A stretch of 64,000 bases of DNA, taken from the NCBI GenBank assembly GCA_951804985.1, contig OX638131.1, positions 4,712,001-4,776,000 of the forward strand, in the 5' to 3' direction. The notes beneath the pieces are model-generated. The model saw only the letters and a list, made by a program, of their open reading frames with translations. It did no database searches and was not told the origin of the DNA. Origin of the DNA: Dryomyza anilis. Taxonomy: Eukaryota; Arthropoda; Insecta; Diptera; Dryomyzidae. Shown here in pieces: positions 11,401-24,534 of the stretch (the first letter of the stretch is position 1; every line of letters starts with the position of its first letter). A program made the position numbers and the translations under genes.

Positions 11401-13050
11401 AGCAAGAATTTTAATTTAGAATAAAAATTTGAATTATAATTGAAAATTTGAAATCTAATTGAAAATTTTAACTTTTATTGAAAATTTAATTTTGAGTGAA
11501 AATTTAAATTTTGAATTCAACATTTGCATTTGGAGTTAAAACTTTAATTTTTAGTTAAAATATTAGTGAAAATTTTAATTATGAGTGAAAATTTATATAT
11601 TGAGTGAAAATTTGAATTTTGTGTTAAAATTTGAATTCTGAGTGAACATTTTAATTTTGTGTGAATGTTTGAATTTTGAGTCAAAATATTAATTTTGAGT
11701 GAAAGTTTGAATTTTGAGTGAAAATTTTAATTTTGAGTGAAAGTTTGAATTTTGAGTGAAAATTTGAATTTTGAGTGATAAATTGAATTTTGAGTAAAAA
11801 TTTGAATTTTGAGTGAAAGTTTCAATTTTGAGTGAAAATTTGAACTTTAAGTGAAAATTTGAATTCTGAGTGAAAATTTTAATTTTGAGTGAAAATATGA
11901 ATTTTAAGTGAAATTTTGAATTTAAAGTGAAAATTTAAATTTTGAGTGAAATTTTGAATTCTTGGTGAAAAATTGAAAATTGAGTGAAAATTTGAATTTT
12001 GAGTGATAAATTGAATGTTTAGTAAAAATTTTAATTTTGAGTGAAAGTTTCAATTTTGAGTGAAAATTTGAATTTTGGGTGAAAATTTGAATTTTGAATG
12101 ATTAATTGTATTTTGGTAAAAATTTTAATTTTGAGTGAAAGTTTGAACTTTGAGTAAAAATTTGAATTCTGAGTGAAAATTTGAATTCAGAGTGAAAATT
12201 TTAATTCTGAGTGAAAATTTTAATTCAGAGTGAAAATTTTAATTTTGAGTGAAAGTTTGAATTTTGAGCAAAATTTGGAATTTTGAGTGAAAATTTGAAT
12301 TTTGAGTGAAAATTTGAATTCAGAATGAAAATTTTAATTTTGAGTGAGTTTGAATTTTAAGTAAAAATTTTAATTTTGAGTGAAAATTTGAATTTTGAAT
12401 GATTAATTGAATTTTGGTAAAAATTTGAATTTTGAGTGAAAGTTTGAACATTGAGTCAAAATTTGAATTTTGAGTGAAAATTTGAATTCTGAGTGAAAAT
12501 TTTAATTTTGAGTGAAAGTTTGAATTTTGAGCGAAATTTGGAATTTTGAGTGAAAATTTGAATTTTGAGTGAAAATTTTAATTTTGTGTGAAAATTTTAA
12601 TTTTGAGTGAACATTAACTTTTGAGTGGAAATTTGAATTTTGAAATTTTAATTTTGATTGAAAATTTTAATTCTGAGTGAAAATTTAAATTCTGATTAAA
12701 AATTTGAATTTTGAATTCTGAGTGAAATTTTTAATTTTGAGTGAAAGTTTGAATTTTGAGAGAAATTTGGAATTTTGAGAGAAAGTTTGAATTTTGAGTG
12801 AAATTTTTAATTTTGAGTGTAAATTTTAATTTTGAGTGAAAATTTTAATTTTTAGTGAAAATTTGAATTCTGATTAAAAATTTGAATTTTGAATTCTGAG
12901 TGAAAATTTTAATTTTGAGTGAACATTAACTTTTGAGTGAAAATTTGAATTTTGAATGAAAATTAGAATATTGAGTAAAATAAATAATTTTGAGTGAAAA
13001 TTTAAATTATGAGTAAAAATTTAAATCATTTTGTAAAAATTTAAATTATG
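11400..13050 (+). repeat. 19-bp tandem repeat, block 2
   Basis: The TTTGAATTTTGAGTGAAAA unit of 8755-9230 is repeated about 80 times with point changes and small gaps. Sub-variants are visible: GAATTCTGAG, GAATTCAGAG and GAAAGTTTG runs, with local clusters of like variants, as expected from slippage or unequal exchange. Confidence 0.9.
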
Positions 13051-14334
13051 AAATGTGGTAACTTATTATAATTTACAATGCTTTAAATTATTAAATTTTA
13101 TAATTTTAAATTTATGAACAGAACATCTAACCAGCAACTGTAATATAAAAAAATAATCACGTACTAAAAACGGCAGGACATGAAAACCAAAAAGCCATCG
13201 TGTGACAGTCAAAATTGAATAGTTGTGGCACAGTACTCAAAGGGCCAGGGAGTTGCAGAAAAATTCAATAATTCTATGAAATGTCAAGAACAGACACAAC
13301 CGGGAGAGGGTACTTTTGACTTTTGAAGCAATGTTGTTGCTACTATTGCTGCTGACAATGAAAATGGCAACGACAATTTCAGAAGGCGCGTAAAGCTCTC
13401 AGGAGCAGAGCTTTTCCAATATGCGCAGCTTTAATATTAAATATTTCATGCTTTAATACACGAGCCTCCGAACATAAATATGGCACAGCCTACAACATGT
13501 TTGCGTGGGTTTGATGTTTGAGCCAAAGCCCAACTGCTGTGTTGGGTGAAGTAGGTACTAGATTAAGATATGGTGAAAGGATTTCGGGCAAATACAAGCA
13601 GCAGCCTATAGAAATTAAATGCGCCAAAGGCTACGCTCTCGTCATTCATTGCTTAGCATAAGTAATTTCATATCGTTCATAGATGATTTAGAATTGGATT
13701 AGTAATGAGTAGGAAATAGAAAAGCGGTTTTAGGTTGATGGCATAAACAAGAGAAGATTATTAAAGAAAACAAAAATTTAAAAATGTATTTTTGTATTCT
13801 TTAATAATATTTTATTTTTATTACACGAATATTTTACGAAATCTATAGAAAGTTTTCAAGTTTATTTAAAAATAGCTTTTACCAAAAACATCCCTTTTCC
13901 AAAAATTTTTATAAAATGCGGCCACACTATTGATGGCCACACTATTGATGGTATTACAAAAAGACGTGGTACAGTGAAAGCAAAGCATAAACATCTTTAA
14001 AATTATTAAAAATTTATTAAATAAATAAATTAAATAAAACCGAATATATGAATCAGAACTGGCTACTACCCGAAACAAAATTTATCGCATCTTTCAGGAA
14101 TATATTCGGAACACACACAGATAAATGGATTATTTCGGGAAGAGTATATGAGATTTATTAATTTTGTGAAATTTGAATGTCAAATTCAAGGCATATTTTG
14201 GAAAAAGGCTTAAAATAGACAGGTTGTGATAAAAATTATTCGTTTATATAACTCGGTCTGTAATATGTCGAAAAAATGTTTTTAAACTGCCTCAACCCTG
14301 GGTTTTCTTGGTTTAAACCCCATTATAAAGTAGT
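13051..14334. other. unique non-coding DNA
   Basis: No gene is supportable. A 16-bp tandem duplication (GGCCACACTATTGATG twice) lies at 13919-13950. The 13130-13700 part is less AT-rich but carries no convincing frame. Confidence 0.45.
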
Positions 14335-14965
14335 TGAAATTTCATAATTTCAAATAAAATTTTGGCATTTCAAATGAATTAATTTCAATTTAAATTTAAT
14401 TTAAAAGGAAATTTCTGTATTTTCTGTATTTAAAATAGAATTTCTGAATTTTATTTGATATCTTTCCGAATTTCAATTGATGTTTTTGAATGTGAAAGGG
14501 AATTTCTGAATTTCAATTAATGTCTTTTGAATTCGAAATAGAATTTCTGAATTTAAATTGATGTCTTTGGAATTTAAAATGAAATTTCTGAATTTAAAAT
14601 GGATGCCTTTTGAATTTCAAATGGATTTTCTGAATTAAAAATCGAATTTCTGAATTTAAAATGGAATTTTTGAATTTCAATTGATGTCATTTGATGTCTT
14701 TTGAATTTAAAAGGAAATTTATGAATTTTCATTAATAGCTTTTCTATTTCAAATGAAATTTCTGAATTTAAAATGGATCTTTTTTGGATTTAAAATGGAC
14801 TTTCTGAATTTAAAATGGAATTTCGGCATTTTAATAGAGGTCTTTTGGATATTCAATGAAATTTTTGAATTTCAATTGATGTCTTTTGAACTTCAGTAGG
14901 AATTTCTTAATTAAAAATTAATATCTTTTGAATTTTAAATGGAATTTCTGAATTTCAATTGATAT
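14335..14965 (+). repeat. ~40-bp AT-rich tandem repeat
   Basis: The unit is built from two ~20-bp halves: GAATTTCTGAATTTAAAATG and GAATTTCAATTGATGTCTTT. Successive GATGTCTTT blocks lie about 40 bp apart (near 14477, 14517, 14557, 14600). About 15 diverged units are present. Confidence 0.8.
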
Positions 14966-17619
14966 CAATTATCAAAAAAATAAAATACTTGAAATCGTAT
15001 AGGACAATAAATTATTCAAAAATGTGAATTAACTGGACAGATAACCTTCTGCGGTTAAAATTTCGAAATACAAAATACCAATTAAAATTTATTAATTATT
15101 TAAAATAATAATATATAAAAATACTAAAAAAAAAACAAATCTAGCAAAAACTACATAAAAACCATATCAAAATTTAGAAATAACCACGCCATTCATTAAA
15201 ATGTACATTTCCACCTAAATAAAAGCGTAGTATTTGCAAGAGGCATGACGTCTAAAAACAAAATAACAATTTTTATTAAATGCTTCAGATACACTTCAAA
15301 GTGAATAAAAACAGCAGGGAATAACAAGAGTACGGCAGACCAAAACAAGCATAAAACAATAGCAAAACAAGCGCAGAATCGGTACAATTTATACGATTTG
15401 CGGTACTTAATCAAAACAGCAACTCGTACAACCAAAAAAAAAAAAATAATAAACTAATAAAAATACCAAAATCAACACGAATATCATAAAAATCAAAATA
15501 AACTCGTCGATACGCAAACTAAATGCGCAGCAGAACCAAAAACAAATAAATATTTATGGCGCGCAAATCACTGCGCACCTTTGCGCCACGGTGCAATGCG
15601 ATGCGCACGGTGAGCAGACTTGTAACAGGGCACTGAAAAATGAACCCCAAATGAAATAACTTTAAAAAAATTAATAAGTCTCATGACACTTACTAAAAAA
15701 AAATACATTCAGAAAAAAAATACCGTAAAATTTAAAAGTTGATGGCTATTGAAATTAGTCAATAGGATTAACTATTAATTTAAGCGGTAAATACTATTAA
15801 CTACTACAAAATACTATAAAATTATTTTTGAATTTATATAAAAATATATATTTTTTTTTGTATACTATTAAATCAGTAATAGTCCTTGACAAATTTTAAT
15901 GGGATTCTATGTGATTTTTTTCTAAATGTATAATGGACACAACGATAAATATGAATTGATTTTGTTATTAAATTTAAAAAAATATGTTATACAATTTATG
16001 GTACAACAACATATTGCATTAATAGTTTGTATATTATTGAACTAATGGTATACATCCTATTGAATAATTTTATTATTACCAATAATTGTTGAATTATTTT
16101 ACTTTTTTTTGTATTATGTATATTATTATTTTTATTTCATTGAGTGTTATTTTACTGGGTGTTCTTTAATTTGGAGATTATTTTTTAATAGCGCCATTTC
16201 ATATTTTCCATTTTGTTATTGCTTTTTATTAAACACAAAAATTGACCGCACATTGAAGGCGAATTTGAAATTGAAAATCAAAATAAACAAAATCAATAAA
16301 AATACAAGTCTTATGTTGTCTTTCATTCTGGCCATGTGCTGTGTTTCGCGTGCGCAAAATTTTATTTATTTTAACACAAATAAAATAAAAAAGAAAAACG
16401 TAATTCAACTTCTTAAATGACTTTGTGCACAATTTAGAGAGTAGATGAAGAACAAATATGTTTTCGCACAAATAACTTGAACGTATTGAAGCGCAACATA
16501 TTCCAGTAGAAGTACACAACGTACTGCTGCCCATCAAAAGTCAATGAATGTGAAAATCGTTGCTTTGTCGGGGCTGTCACCATCAAGTAAATTAAGTGAA
16601 GAACTTTTTATGTCCAGACACTATGTAACATACGATGTGAGACAAGCGAACAAAAACACTTTCTATCCGGTGGATAAAATCAAAAAAAAAAACTAAAATA
16701 TGAAATAAATAAAAAAAAATCTTCTCAAACTTGCAAGTGAAACTGATACGACACACCGAAACCCAAGGCGACAAAATCTCACTGAAACACAAACAATCCA
16801 ATCAACAAACTTTTGTTTGTAACGTTCTTCAGCCCGTTTTTTGCTTCCGGAAGTAAGTTAAAAGTTAAATGTTACGCATACGAGTTTTTTCTGTCTGCCA
16901 GCGGCACATAATGCGCAGTATTTTTGTAAAAAAAAACATAAAATTAAAAAAAAAAATTGTGAAGTAGTAGCGTAATACAAGAAGCGTTAAATAAAGTTGC
17001 TGTTCCCGAAAAGAAACGCAAAGTTCTGATGACTGTAGGGCACGACAATGACGAGAATGCAACTTACTTATCTGACAAAAGACACGAAAAAGACATGCAG
17101 TTGTTTTTGGCGATTTGGCATTTTTGAAAGGCATTTTAAGGCAGTTCAACAATACAGGAGCAATTTTCAAGGCAATCATAGATAATTTACTTCTTTTTAA
17201 TTTTTCATTGTTTTTAGTTTTTTGAAATTCTAATTATTCATTATAGAAATTGTATTATTCTCTATAGGCATCGTTAAAATATCGAAGTATAAATATCTGA
17301 ATTTATATCGAGGCATTACAAAAGCAGAAAGTGAGAGTTTTGTAATCGGGCAGCATTATAAAAGCAAAGAGCAAGAATTTTGGAATTGCTCGAGCCATTT
17401 AAACCCAGTAATAAACCTTTTTAATTAGGCAATATCAACAATTTCCAAACTTCGGGTATTTTGTCCAAATAAATTAAAGCCCAATGCAATTTTGATTGAG
17501 CGATTTTTGATCGCAATATGTGGGTCTTACTTCATTTTTTTGTGGGATATATAATTTACTAGACTTGTTGAGGTATTTCATTGGTATTTTTTAACTGTTT
17601 TTGTAATTTATCACCTCAT
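14966..17619. other. AT-rich DNA without identifiable genes
   Basis: Frames of about 70-105 codons occur on both strands (15196-15435, 16109-16537, 16865-17179). They overlap one another antisense and are low-complexity, with no recognisable domain. No tRNA or rRNA is seen. Confidence 0.45.
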
Positions 17620-18055
17620 CAATCAGTATACTCACCTCACTAAAACTCACCACACCGAACTCACCCCAAAAATATTTATACTCTCCTCACTAAAACTCAC
17701 CACACCAAACTCACCACATTTGAACTCACCACACCGAAACCCACCTCACCAAATCTCACTCACCACACTAAAACTCACACAGAAAAAAACTTACCATTGC
17801 TGTGCAAGAATTTTTGATAAGTGCAGTTCAAATGAAAATTTAAAAAGTTTCTTAAGAATTAATTAGAATGGAAAAAAATATGAGAAAAAATTGATGGAGA
17901 ATTTATGGTCTCTGGTTTAATTCTCTCCGGGAAGAATAGTTTGCAGTTAACCACCCCAAAAATCTTTCAACTCACCACAACTCACAACACCAAACTCATC
18001 ACACCTGAACTCGCCACACCAAATCTCACCACGCCAAAACTAGATACACTAAAAA
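17620..18055 (+). repeat. CTCACCACACC short tandem repeat
   Basis: Irregular ~13-20-bp units of the form AACTCACCACACCAAA occur at 17620-17790 and again at 17950-18055. A ~160-bp unique piece starting CACAGAAAAAAACTTACC separates the two parts. The second part abuts the 15-bp minisatellite directly. Confidence 0.75.
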
Positions 18056-18985
18056 GTCCAGAGAAGAATATTCCAGGGAAGAGTACTCCAAAAAAGAATA
18101 GTCCGGGGAGGAATAGTCCGGGAAAAAAAAGTCCGGAGAAGAATAGTACGGGGAATAATAGTCCGGAGAAGAAGAGTCCGAGCAATAATAGACCGGAAAA
18201 GAAAAGTCTGAGGAAGAATAGTCCGGAAAATAGTCCAGGAAAAAATGTCCGGAGAAGAATAGTTCGGAGAATAATAGTCCGGAGAAGAAGAGTACGGACA
18301 ATAATAGACCGGGAAAGAATAGTCCGAGGAAGAATAGTCCGGGGAAGAATAGTCCGGGGAAGAATAGTTCGGGGAATAATAGTTCGGGAAAGAATAGTCC
18401 GAGGAAGAATAGTCCTTATATGAAGAGTCCGAGCAATAATAGTCCGGAGATGAATAGTCCAGGAAAAAATAGTCCGGAGAAGAATAGTTCGGGGAATAAT
18501 AAGTAGTCCGGAGAAGAAGAGTCCGGACAATAATAGACCGGGAAAGAATAGTCCGAGGAAGAATAGTCCGGGGAAGAATAGTCCGGGGAAGAATAGTTCG
18601 GGGAATAATAGTTCGGGAAAGAATAGTCCGGGGAAGAATAGTCCGGGGAAGAATAGTCCGGGGAAGAATAGTCCGGAGAAGAATAATCCGGAGAAGAATA
18701 GTCCAGCGAAGAATAGTCCGGGGAAGAATAGTTCCGGGAATAATAGTCCGGGAAAGAATAGTCCAGAGAAGAGTAGTTCAGAGAATAATAGTCCGAAAAA
18801 AATAGTCCAGCGAAGAATAGTCCGGGAAAGAATAGTCCAGAGAAGAATAATCGGGAGAAGAATAGTCCGGAGAAGAGTAGTCCTGAGAAGAATAGTTCTT
18901 AGAAGAATAGTCCGAGGAATAATAGTCCTGGGAATAATAGCCCGAGGAATAATAATCCGAAGAATAATAGTCCGGGGAAAATTAT
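18056..18985 (+). repeat. 15-bp minisatellite GAAGAATAGTCCGGG
   Basis: About 60 head-to-tail copies of GAATAGTCCGGGGAA with point variants (AGTTCGG, AATAATAG, GAGAAG). Because the unit is exactly five codons, long open frames arise on both strands, including a 336-codon minus frame reading LFFPG over and over (17982-18992). They are a by-product of the period. Local higher-order copies are visible (the block near 18290-18380 resembles 18530-18620). Stray short runs of the same unit occur at 22440-22735 and 26385-26475. Confidence 0.9.
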
Positions 18986-20477
18986 CTTTCAAAAAAATAG
19001 TTTTGGTAGAGAATATGTATTTTATTTTTTTAATAAAACTCTAATAAAAAGTCCACATAGAAGCACGGGTTTCCGATAGTAATTTATATGGACTTGGTGC
19101 TGTATTGCATTAGAATTTATTTCATTGTATGCTATTTTTTGGTTCTTATTTTCAACTTTCGAATTATATTAAAGACATTAATATTAAAAAGACTATATCA
19201 CTGTGAAAAAAATGCCCCAAAAATATACAACTATTCTACCAGCAACATCTTAATTCTCCTGCCTCCTCTCATAACATATTTTGCAGCAATAACGGTTACC
19301 TTGCTAATTGGCTTCCGGCCAAAAAGCGGTTCTCTGGGGGCCACCAAGAAGAGTTCTCATTTTTCGACGCATGTGTCGCAACACTTTTCATATATTTCGC
19401 TGCGTACATAAATCATACACGTAAATATTGTTTTTGCAAATTGTTTGCACTCTTTCCCAATTGTTTTAGCCATGAACTAGTTTTGGCTCAAACCAAACAA
19501 ACAAACAACCAACCGAATAATCAGTGATTGAGAGAGAAAAGCAGCTCATAATGTTTAGATAAAACGCACTTTTGGCAAGGCAACATAAATTACAAATAAA
19601 TATTTACGCCACTAAAGATGCCAAGTCAACTAAGTAGAAAAATAAAAAAAAATAAATAAAAATTCAATTACTTATCACGAGTTCATAAAATAGGGACAAC
19701 TTTAAAAATGTTTTAGGTTTTGATTTGTTACGAATTTTTTGTTTAGTATAGAAGAAAATGGTATGCACTACACTTTGCGATATTAAATGTGTTGACATCA
19801 TACTTAAGCAATCTGACTTTGTTTGCACTGCTGTTGGCAACCCTAAATGCAGCATCCAGACACAAACAAAAATGGCGGTCACACTACTCGCATATTTGCT
19901 ATGTTTTCCATTATCCGGCGGGTTCTTATGACAGCCTTCATCCATCACGTGTTCCATGATGTAACACAAGAATGTGACGCTCTGTAGGCAAGTTGCAAAA
20001 GAAGACTCAAACTATTTCGAACAGCAGGAGGTTCAAGGATTTTAGTAAATTTCGCGTACTATTTGCATAGATAAAAACTAGATTTAGAGGGCATGTGGTA
20101 GAAATTTAGAGCTAACATTGCGTATATTCTTCAAAATTCGATATTCTAGAAAATCCTTAATATCAGAGGTAAATAAAATAGGATTCATGGTAGTCGAAAA
20201 TTTTTAAAATAATCATAATTTAAACAAATAGCATACTACAGTCTTTGGAACCTATTTTAATTTTAACAGCCTACCAAATACCTTTCATATACATTCCAGA
20301 ATTTATTCCCATAAGGATTCAAACTTATTTTGAAGAGTGTATCGTTTAATTATCTTTATTCTGATATACATCTGTGTAGCTCCACTTCAATATATCTCCA
20401 AATATGTGGTTTAAATGCAGGAAAATAAAGGTTTCTATATCTAGGGCGAAACAATCTGATTTCCAGAAGAGAATATT
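18986..20477. other. unique non-coding DNA
   Basis: No convincing gene. At 19240-19410 a pyrimidine-rich run ending in TTTTGCAG is followed by about 120 bp of less AT-rich open sequence, but no donor of quality was found, so it is not called as an exon. Confidence 0.4.
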
Positions 20478-21779
20478 ATATCATCACTGTCATGCCAAAG
20501 CGGCGAATGTGCATTTTTAAAAATGTTGGAAAATCAAATTTTGAAATTTTTATTGAAATTTTTTTAAAATGCTTTAAAAATAAGTGAAACATTTTTTTTT
20601 TAATTTTTTTCTGTTATTTTGGTTTATTCATCAATTATTATAATGAATATAAAATATCTTTGAATTTGGACAACCTACTGAATTATAAATACGGATTTTG
20701 TGAGGCTATATCCTGTCCAAAACGCAAATATTTTTGTCTTTTATGCTATTACTTTATATTAGCGCAGGATAAAATAGTAATGTAAAGGCATTCATTATTT
20801 GTTTTAAAAGCATTTATCGATTGGCATCATTATTTATTATTTATTTATTTTGCCAAACATTAATTTGCCATTTGTTATTTGCAGGAAAAATTTTTGAAAA
20901 AATATTTTTAAATAATGATGCCAATAGGTGCTTTAAAAACAAACAATTATTACCTTTACACCACTATTTTATCTTGCACCAATAACAAATTATAGCAAAA
21001 AAACAAAAAACTTGGAAAAATTCAAAATCTTGTCATTCCAAAAGGGTGAATCTTTTTGTTTTTTCGCCATAACTGTTTATTGTTATAAGATAAAATAGTA
21101 GTGTAAAGGCATTTATTATTTATTTTCAAAGCACCTATCGATCTGCATCACTAGTTAAAAATATTTTGCCAAACATTAATTGGCCATTTGTTATTTGCAT
21201 GAAAAAATGTTTGGCAAAATATATTTAATAATGATGCCAATCGATAGGTGCTTTAAAAACAAACAATTAATATCTTTACACTACTATTTTATCTTGCACC
21301 AATAAAAAGTTATAGCAAAAAACGAAGAAATTGCAAAAATTGAAAATCTTGCCATGCCAAAGGGGCGAATATTTTCGTTTTAAAGTGTAAAGGCATTTAT
21401 TGTTTGTTTTAAAAGCACCTATCGATTGGCACCACAATTTGTTATTTGGCAGAAAAATGTTTGGCAAAATATTTTTATATAATGATGCAAATCAAGAAAT
21501 GCTTTAAAAACAAACAATTAATACCTTTACACCACTATTTTATCTTGCTCCAAAAAAGAGTTATAGCAAAAAAACAAAAATATTCGCCCTTTTGGGATGA
21601 TAAGTTTTTCAATTTTTCGAATTCGGCCTTTTGATTTTGTCTTTTGTGGCTAGAAATATGCAACAAAACCACACACGATTTTGACACAGTATTCTTGAGG
21701 AAAAACTACATTCAAAAATGTAAAAAACCCAAATGTTAAAAATTACACATTCGCCCCTCTGACATGATAATGACGATAT
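20478..21779. mobile_element. ~1.3-kb foldback element, copy 1
   Basis: Ends are inverted repeats of about 50 bp. The left end reads ATATCATCACTGTCATGCCA and the right end, reverse-complemented, ATATCGTCATTATCATGTCA; both continue into GGCGAATGTG. Inside, a block (about 130 bp, including GATAAAATAGTGTAAAGGC and GATTGGCATCATT) is repeated several times in both orientations, giving nested palindromes. There is no transposase; short AT-rich ORFs (e.g. 21276-21634) are repeat-derived. A reverse-oriented partial copy sits at 32345-33014. Confidence 0.75.
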
Positions 21780-22439
21780 GATATACAGATATCTATTCTG
21801 TTCACTTGACTTAACACCAACTTCATATTCGTCTATATATCGCAGTAGGAATTTACCATCACAGTGGACATATTTTGTATGAGAATTCCATTCACACCAT
21901 AAAATTTAGAAAATGGTCATCGTTGTTCCTAACCCGACAAAGCCTAACTACAATTATTGATGTCACTTTCCACTGGGAGCACAAATAAGATGTGTCTCCA
22001 ACTTTCATGTCAAACTACATAATGTCGTAGATCCCTTTTATACCACTCTCGTTATTCGAGTAGTTTGAGGAAGAAGTTGGAGGTCAGTGTAAGTCAGCCG
22101 AGAGCAACGAAACAAGAATCCATATATTTCATTTTGTTTGTCAACTTGTTAAGATTTTGTTTATTTTCACTCAGATAAAAGATATACGCCGTAAACGGTT
22201 TCTTTAAACAAGTTCTAACATTAGATTAATAGTACAAAAACAAGATTTAAGGATAAATTAAGTATCCTACGGGAAAATTAAATTAATCGAGCCTAATTCT
22301 GTTACTTTCACCACACGCACCCAGCCACAGAGGTGAATATACACCTCATACAGATCTTTAGAACTATCTGATTCTTCGTAATCCGATTCTTCAGTGATAG
22401 TTCTAAAGTTTTCTATCAGATGTGAATTTTCTTGGGAAT

Positions 22440-22735
22440 GAATAACCCGGGAAAGAATAATACGGAGAAGAATAGTCCGGAGAAGAATATTCCGGAGAAA
22501 AAAGTTCAGAGAAGAATAGTCCGGCATAGAATAGTCCAGGGGACGTATTCTCGTTTGATAAGATGTATAAAATGAGAAAGAAAATGACACAAAACCTATT
22601 TTTTTATATTATTGACAGAATATGAAAATATTTTTTATCTCATTTTAATTCTCATTTGATATTTCTCATCAAACGAGAATAGAGCCCCAGGAAAGAAAAG
22701 TCCGGAGAAGAATAGTCCAGAGAACAATATCGAGT
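22440..22735 (+). repeat. short runs of the GAAGAATAGTCCGGA unit
   Basis: Two small clusters (22440-22530 and 22686-22730) of the minisatellite found at 18056-18985. They lie inside the extra DNA upstream of receptor copy 1 and flank an inverted pair (TTCTCGTTTGATAAGATGTA near 22548 versus TCATCAAACGAGAAT near 22666). Confidence 0.7.
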
Positions 22736-22849
22736 GTTTTCGCGTAGGTATTTGAAGTGTTGCTAAAAACTTCAGTTGAGCATAATCCATACGTTCTAAA
22801 TAAAAAATATTGATTAAGACATTAAAAGCACACTAGGCAAACCGCCTAT

Positions 22850-22857
22850 TATAAATA
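22850..22857 (+). promoter_or_regulatory. TATA-like box of Or copy 1
   Basis: TATAAATA lies 166 bp before the ATG, in the context GCCTATTATAAAT. The same context is conserved 171 bp before the ATG of copy 2. The transcription start is not visible; this is a candidate only. Confidence 0.35.
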
Positions 22858-23015
22858 TTTAATATTGAAATGAATTAAGTGCAAATAACTGCACTAATCT
22901 ATGTTTTGCAATAGCTCAAAGCTGTAATTAAATCAGCAAATGTATTTTCCAAAAGTGCATAAATTTGAGTATTAAAGTACATTTTTCATAGTCTCTGTAA
23001 AACCGCAAAACAATC

Positions 23016-24231
23016 ATGATACTCCAACAAGTCGATAGTATTACTATTTTCAAGTTCCATTGGCGCTGCTGGAAAATGATTGGCATTTACAAGAACTACA
23101 AAGACGGCCTCAAATATAAATACTGGAATATTATGTACGATGTCCTGTTGAATATCGGCGTTACTATTTGTTATCCACTACATCTGACTATTGGATTGTT
23201 CTTCGATACCACGAAGGCGGATATCTTTAAGAATCTGTCCATCAGTATTACCTGTATTGTGTGCAGTTTTCAGCATTATTGCTTTCGCAGCAAGTTGCCA
23301 AAAATTCTGGCAATCGAGTCCATCTTCTCGGAATTGGACCAACGTGCGTTAGACGCAGATGAACAACGTTATTTTTGTCAGAATATCAAAGTGACAGCAA
23401 GACGTGTCTGCAACATGTTTGTAACAGTCTGCGTTTGTGCTAATGCATCATCGTTCCTGGCCGTGGTGTTGGCCTCGGAACGTCGTCTCATGTATCCCGC
23501 CTGGTTTCCGTTCGACTGGAAGACAAATACTTTCTATTATGCGATCGCACTTTGTTATCAGTTCGTTGGCGTCACCATACAAATCATACAGAACCTGATC
23601 AACGACACCTATGTGCCGATGAGTTTGTGCATCTTTGCTGGGCATGTGCATCTCTTATCAATGCGTGTCTCGAAAATCGGGCATGATCCAAAATATACGC
23701 AGTATCAGAACGAGCAGAAAATTATAGCATGTATTGAGGATCACATTCGGCTAATACGGTAAAACTACATCTGTCGAAAATGTTTCGAAAGCATTTGATA
23801 ATTATATTTCATTTTGTAGGATTTTCCACATGTTAGAGGATACCTACTCATTGGCACTAATGGCACAATTCATATTCTCTGGTCTTACTATTTGCGTAGT
23901 GCTTGTGCACCTGCTTTTCTATGTTGATAGTATTTTCGGATATATTTACTATACGGTTTATTTGTTTGCCATGATTTTGGAAATCTTTCCCGTCTGCTAC
24001 TATGGCAGCGTCTTGGAGCTCGAGTTGGAAAAGTTGTCGTTGGCAGTCTACAGCTCAAATTGGTTGTTTCAGAGTCGAAAATTCCAAAAGAATGTTATCA
24101 TCTTCACAGAGTTGGCTCTGAGGAAGTTCACACCTTTGGCGGGTGGTATAATACTTATCCGTCTAACTACTTTTTTTGCAACTTGCAAGATGGCCTACTC
24201 TTTGTTTGCTGTCATTATGCAGGTTAAGTAA
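23016..24231 (+). CDS. odorant receptor, Or33-like, copy 1
   Basis: Insect odorant receptor (7-transmembrane ligand-gated channel subunit that works with the co-receptor Orco in olfactory neuron dendrites). Exon 1 is 23016-23758 and exon 2 is 23820-24231. The 61-bp intron has GTAAAA and TTTTGTAG and splits an Arg codon (phase 2). The protein has 384 residues, normal for the family. Membrane segments are likely near residues 38-62, 66-85, 131-152, 172-193, 260-285, 290-312 and 355-380. Family marks include MYPAWFPFDW (159-168), AGHVHLLSMR (208-217), YSSNWLF in the second exon and a C-terminal KMAYSLFAV. By remembered similarity it is closest to the Drosophila Or33 genes; orthology is not tested. 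It is about 93% identical to copy 2 (26 differences). The start is the first in-frame Met and is shared by both copies. Confidence 0.9.
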
Positions 24232-24528
24232 GGAAATAGAGGATCGGAAATGGAAGGAAAAAGGAAAGGAGAGATTAAGTGTAAAGAAAAGAAGAGATAA
24301 AACGTCATGGAAAGAACAGTTCAAGTGTGAAGTAAAGATAAATTGTTAACAAACGGCAAGTTAAAGATTAGAGAAATGATAAATTGTGATGAAAGGGAAA
24401 TATAAAGTGTTTAGAACAGAAATTGAAAGAAAACGCAATTATTTCTGCACATTTTAACACATTTTTGACAGCACTTAACTTAGTTGAACACAAAACGTTT
24501 GAAATACTTACGCCTTTTATAGGTCTGC

Positions 24529-24534
24529 AATAAA
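24529..24534 (+). terminator. poly(A) signal AATAAA, Or copy 1
   Basis: AATAAA lies ~300 bp after the stop codon, in a stretch (AGGTCTGCAATAAAGAA) that is also conserved after copy 2. Confidence 0.5.

Noticed and set aside
17982..18992. 336-codon minus-strand ORF (LFFPG repeats) and overlapping + strand ORFs
   Set aside because: The 15-bp unit is a multiple of three, so several frames on both strands stay open. The content is pure repeat translation with no start context or domain.
19240..19411. Possible exon after a TTTTGCAG acceptor
   Set aside because: Open frame but no acceptable donor or known similarity; the stop follows in AT-rich DNA.
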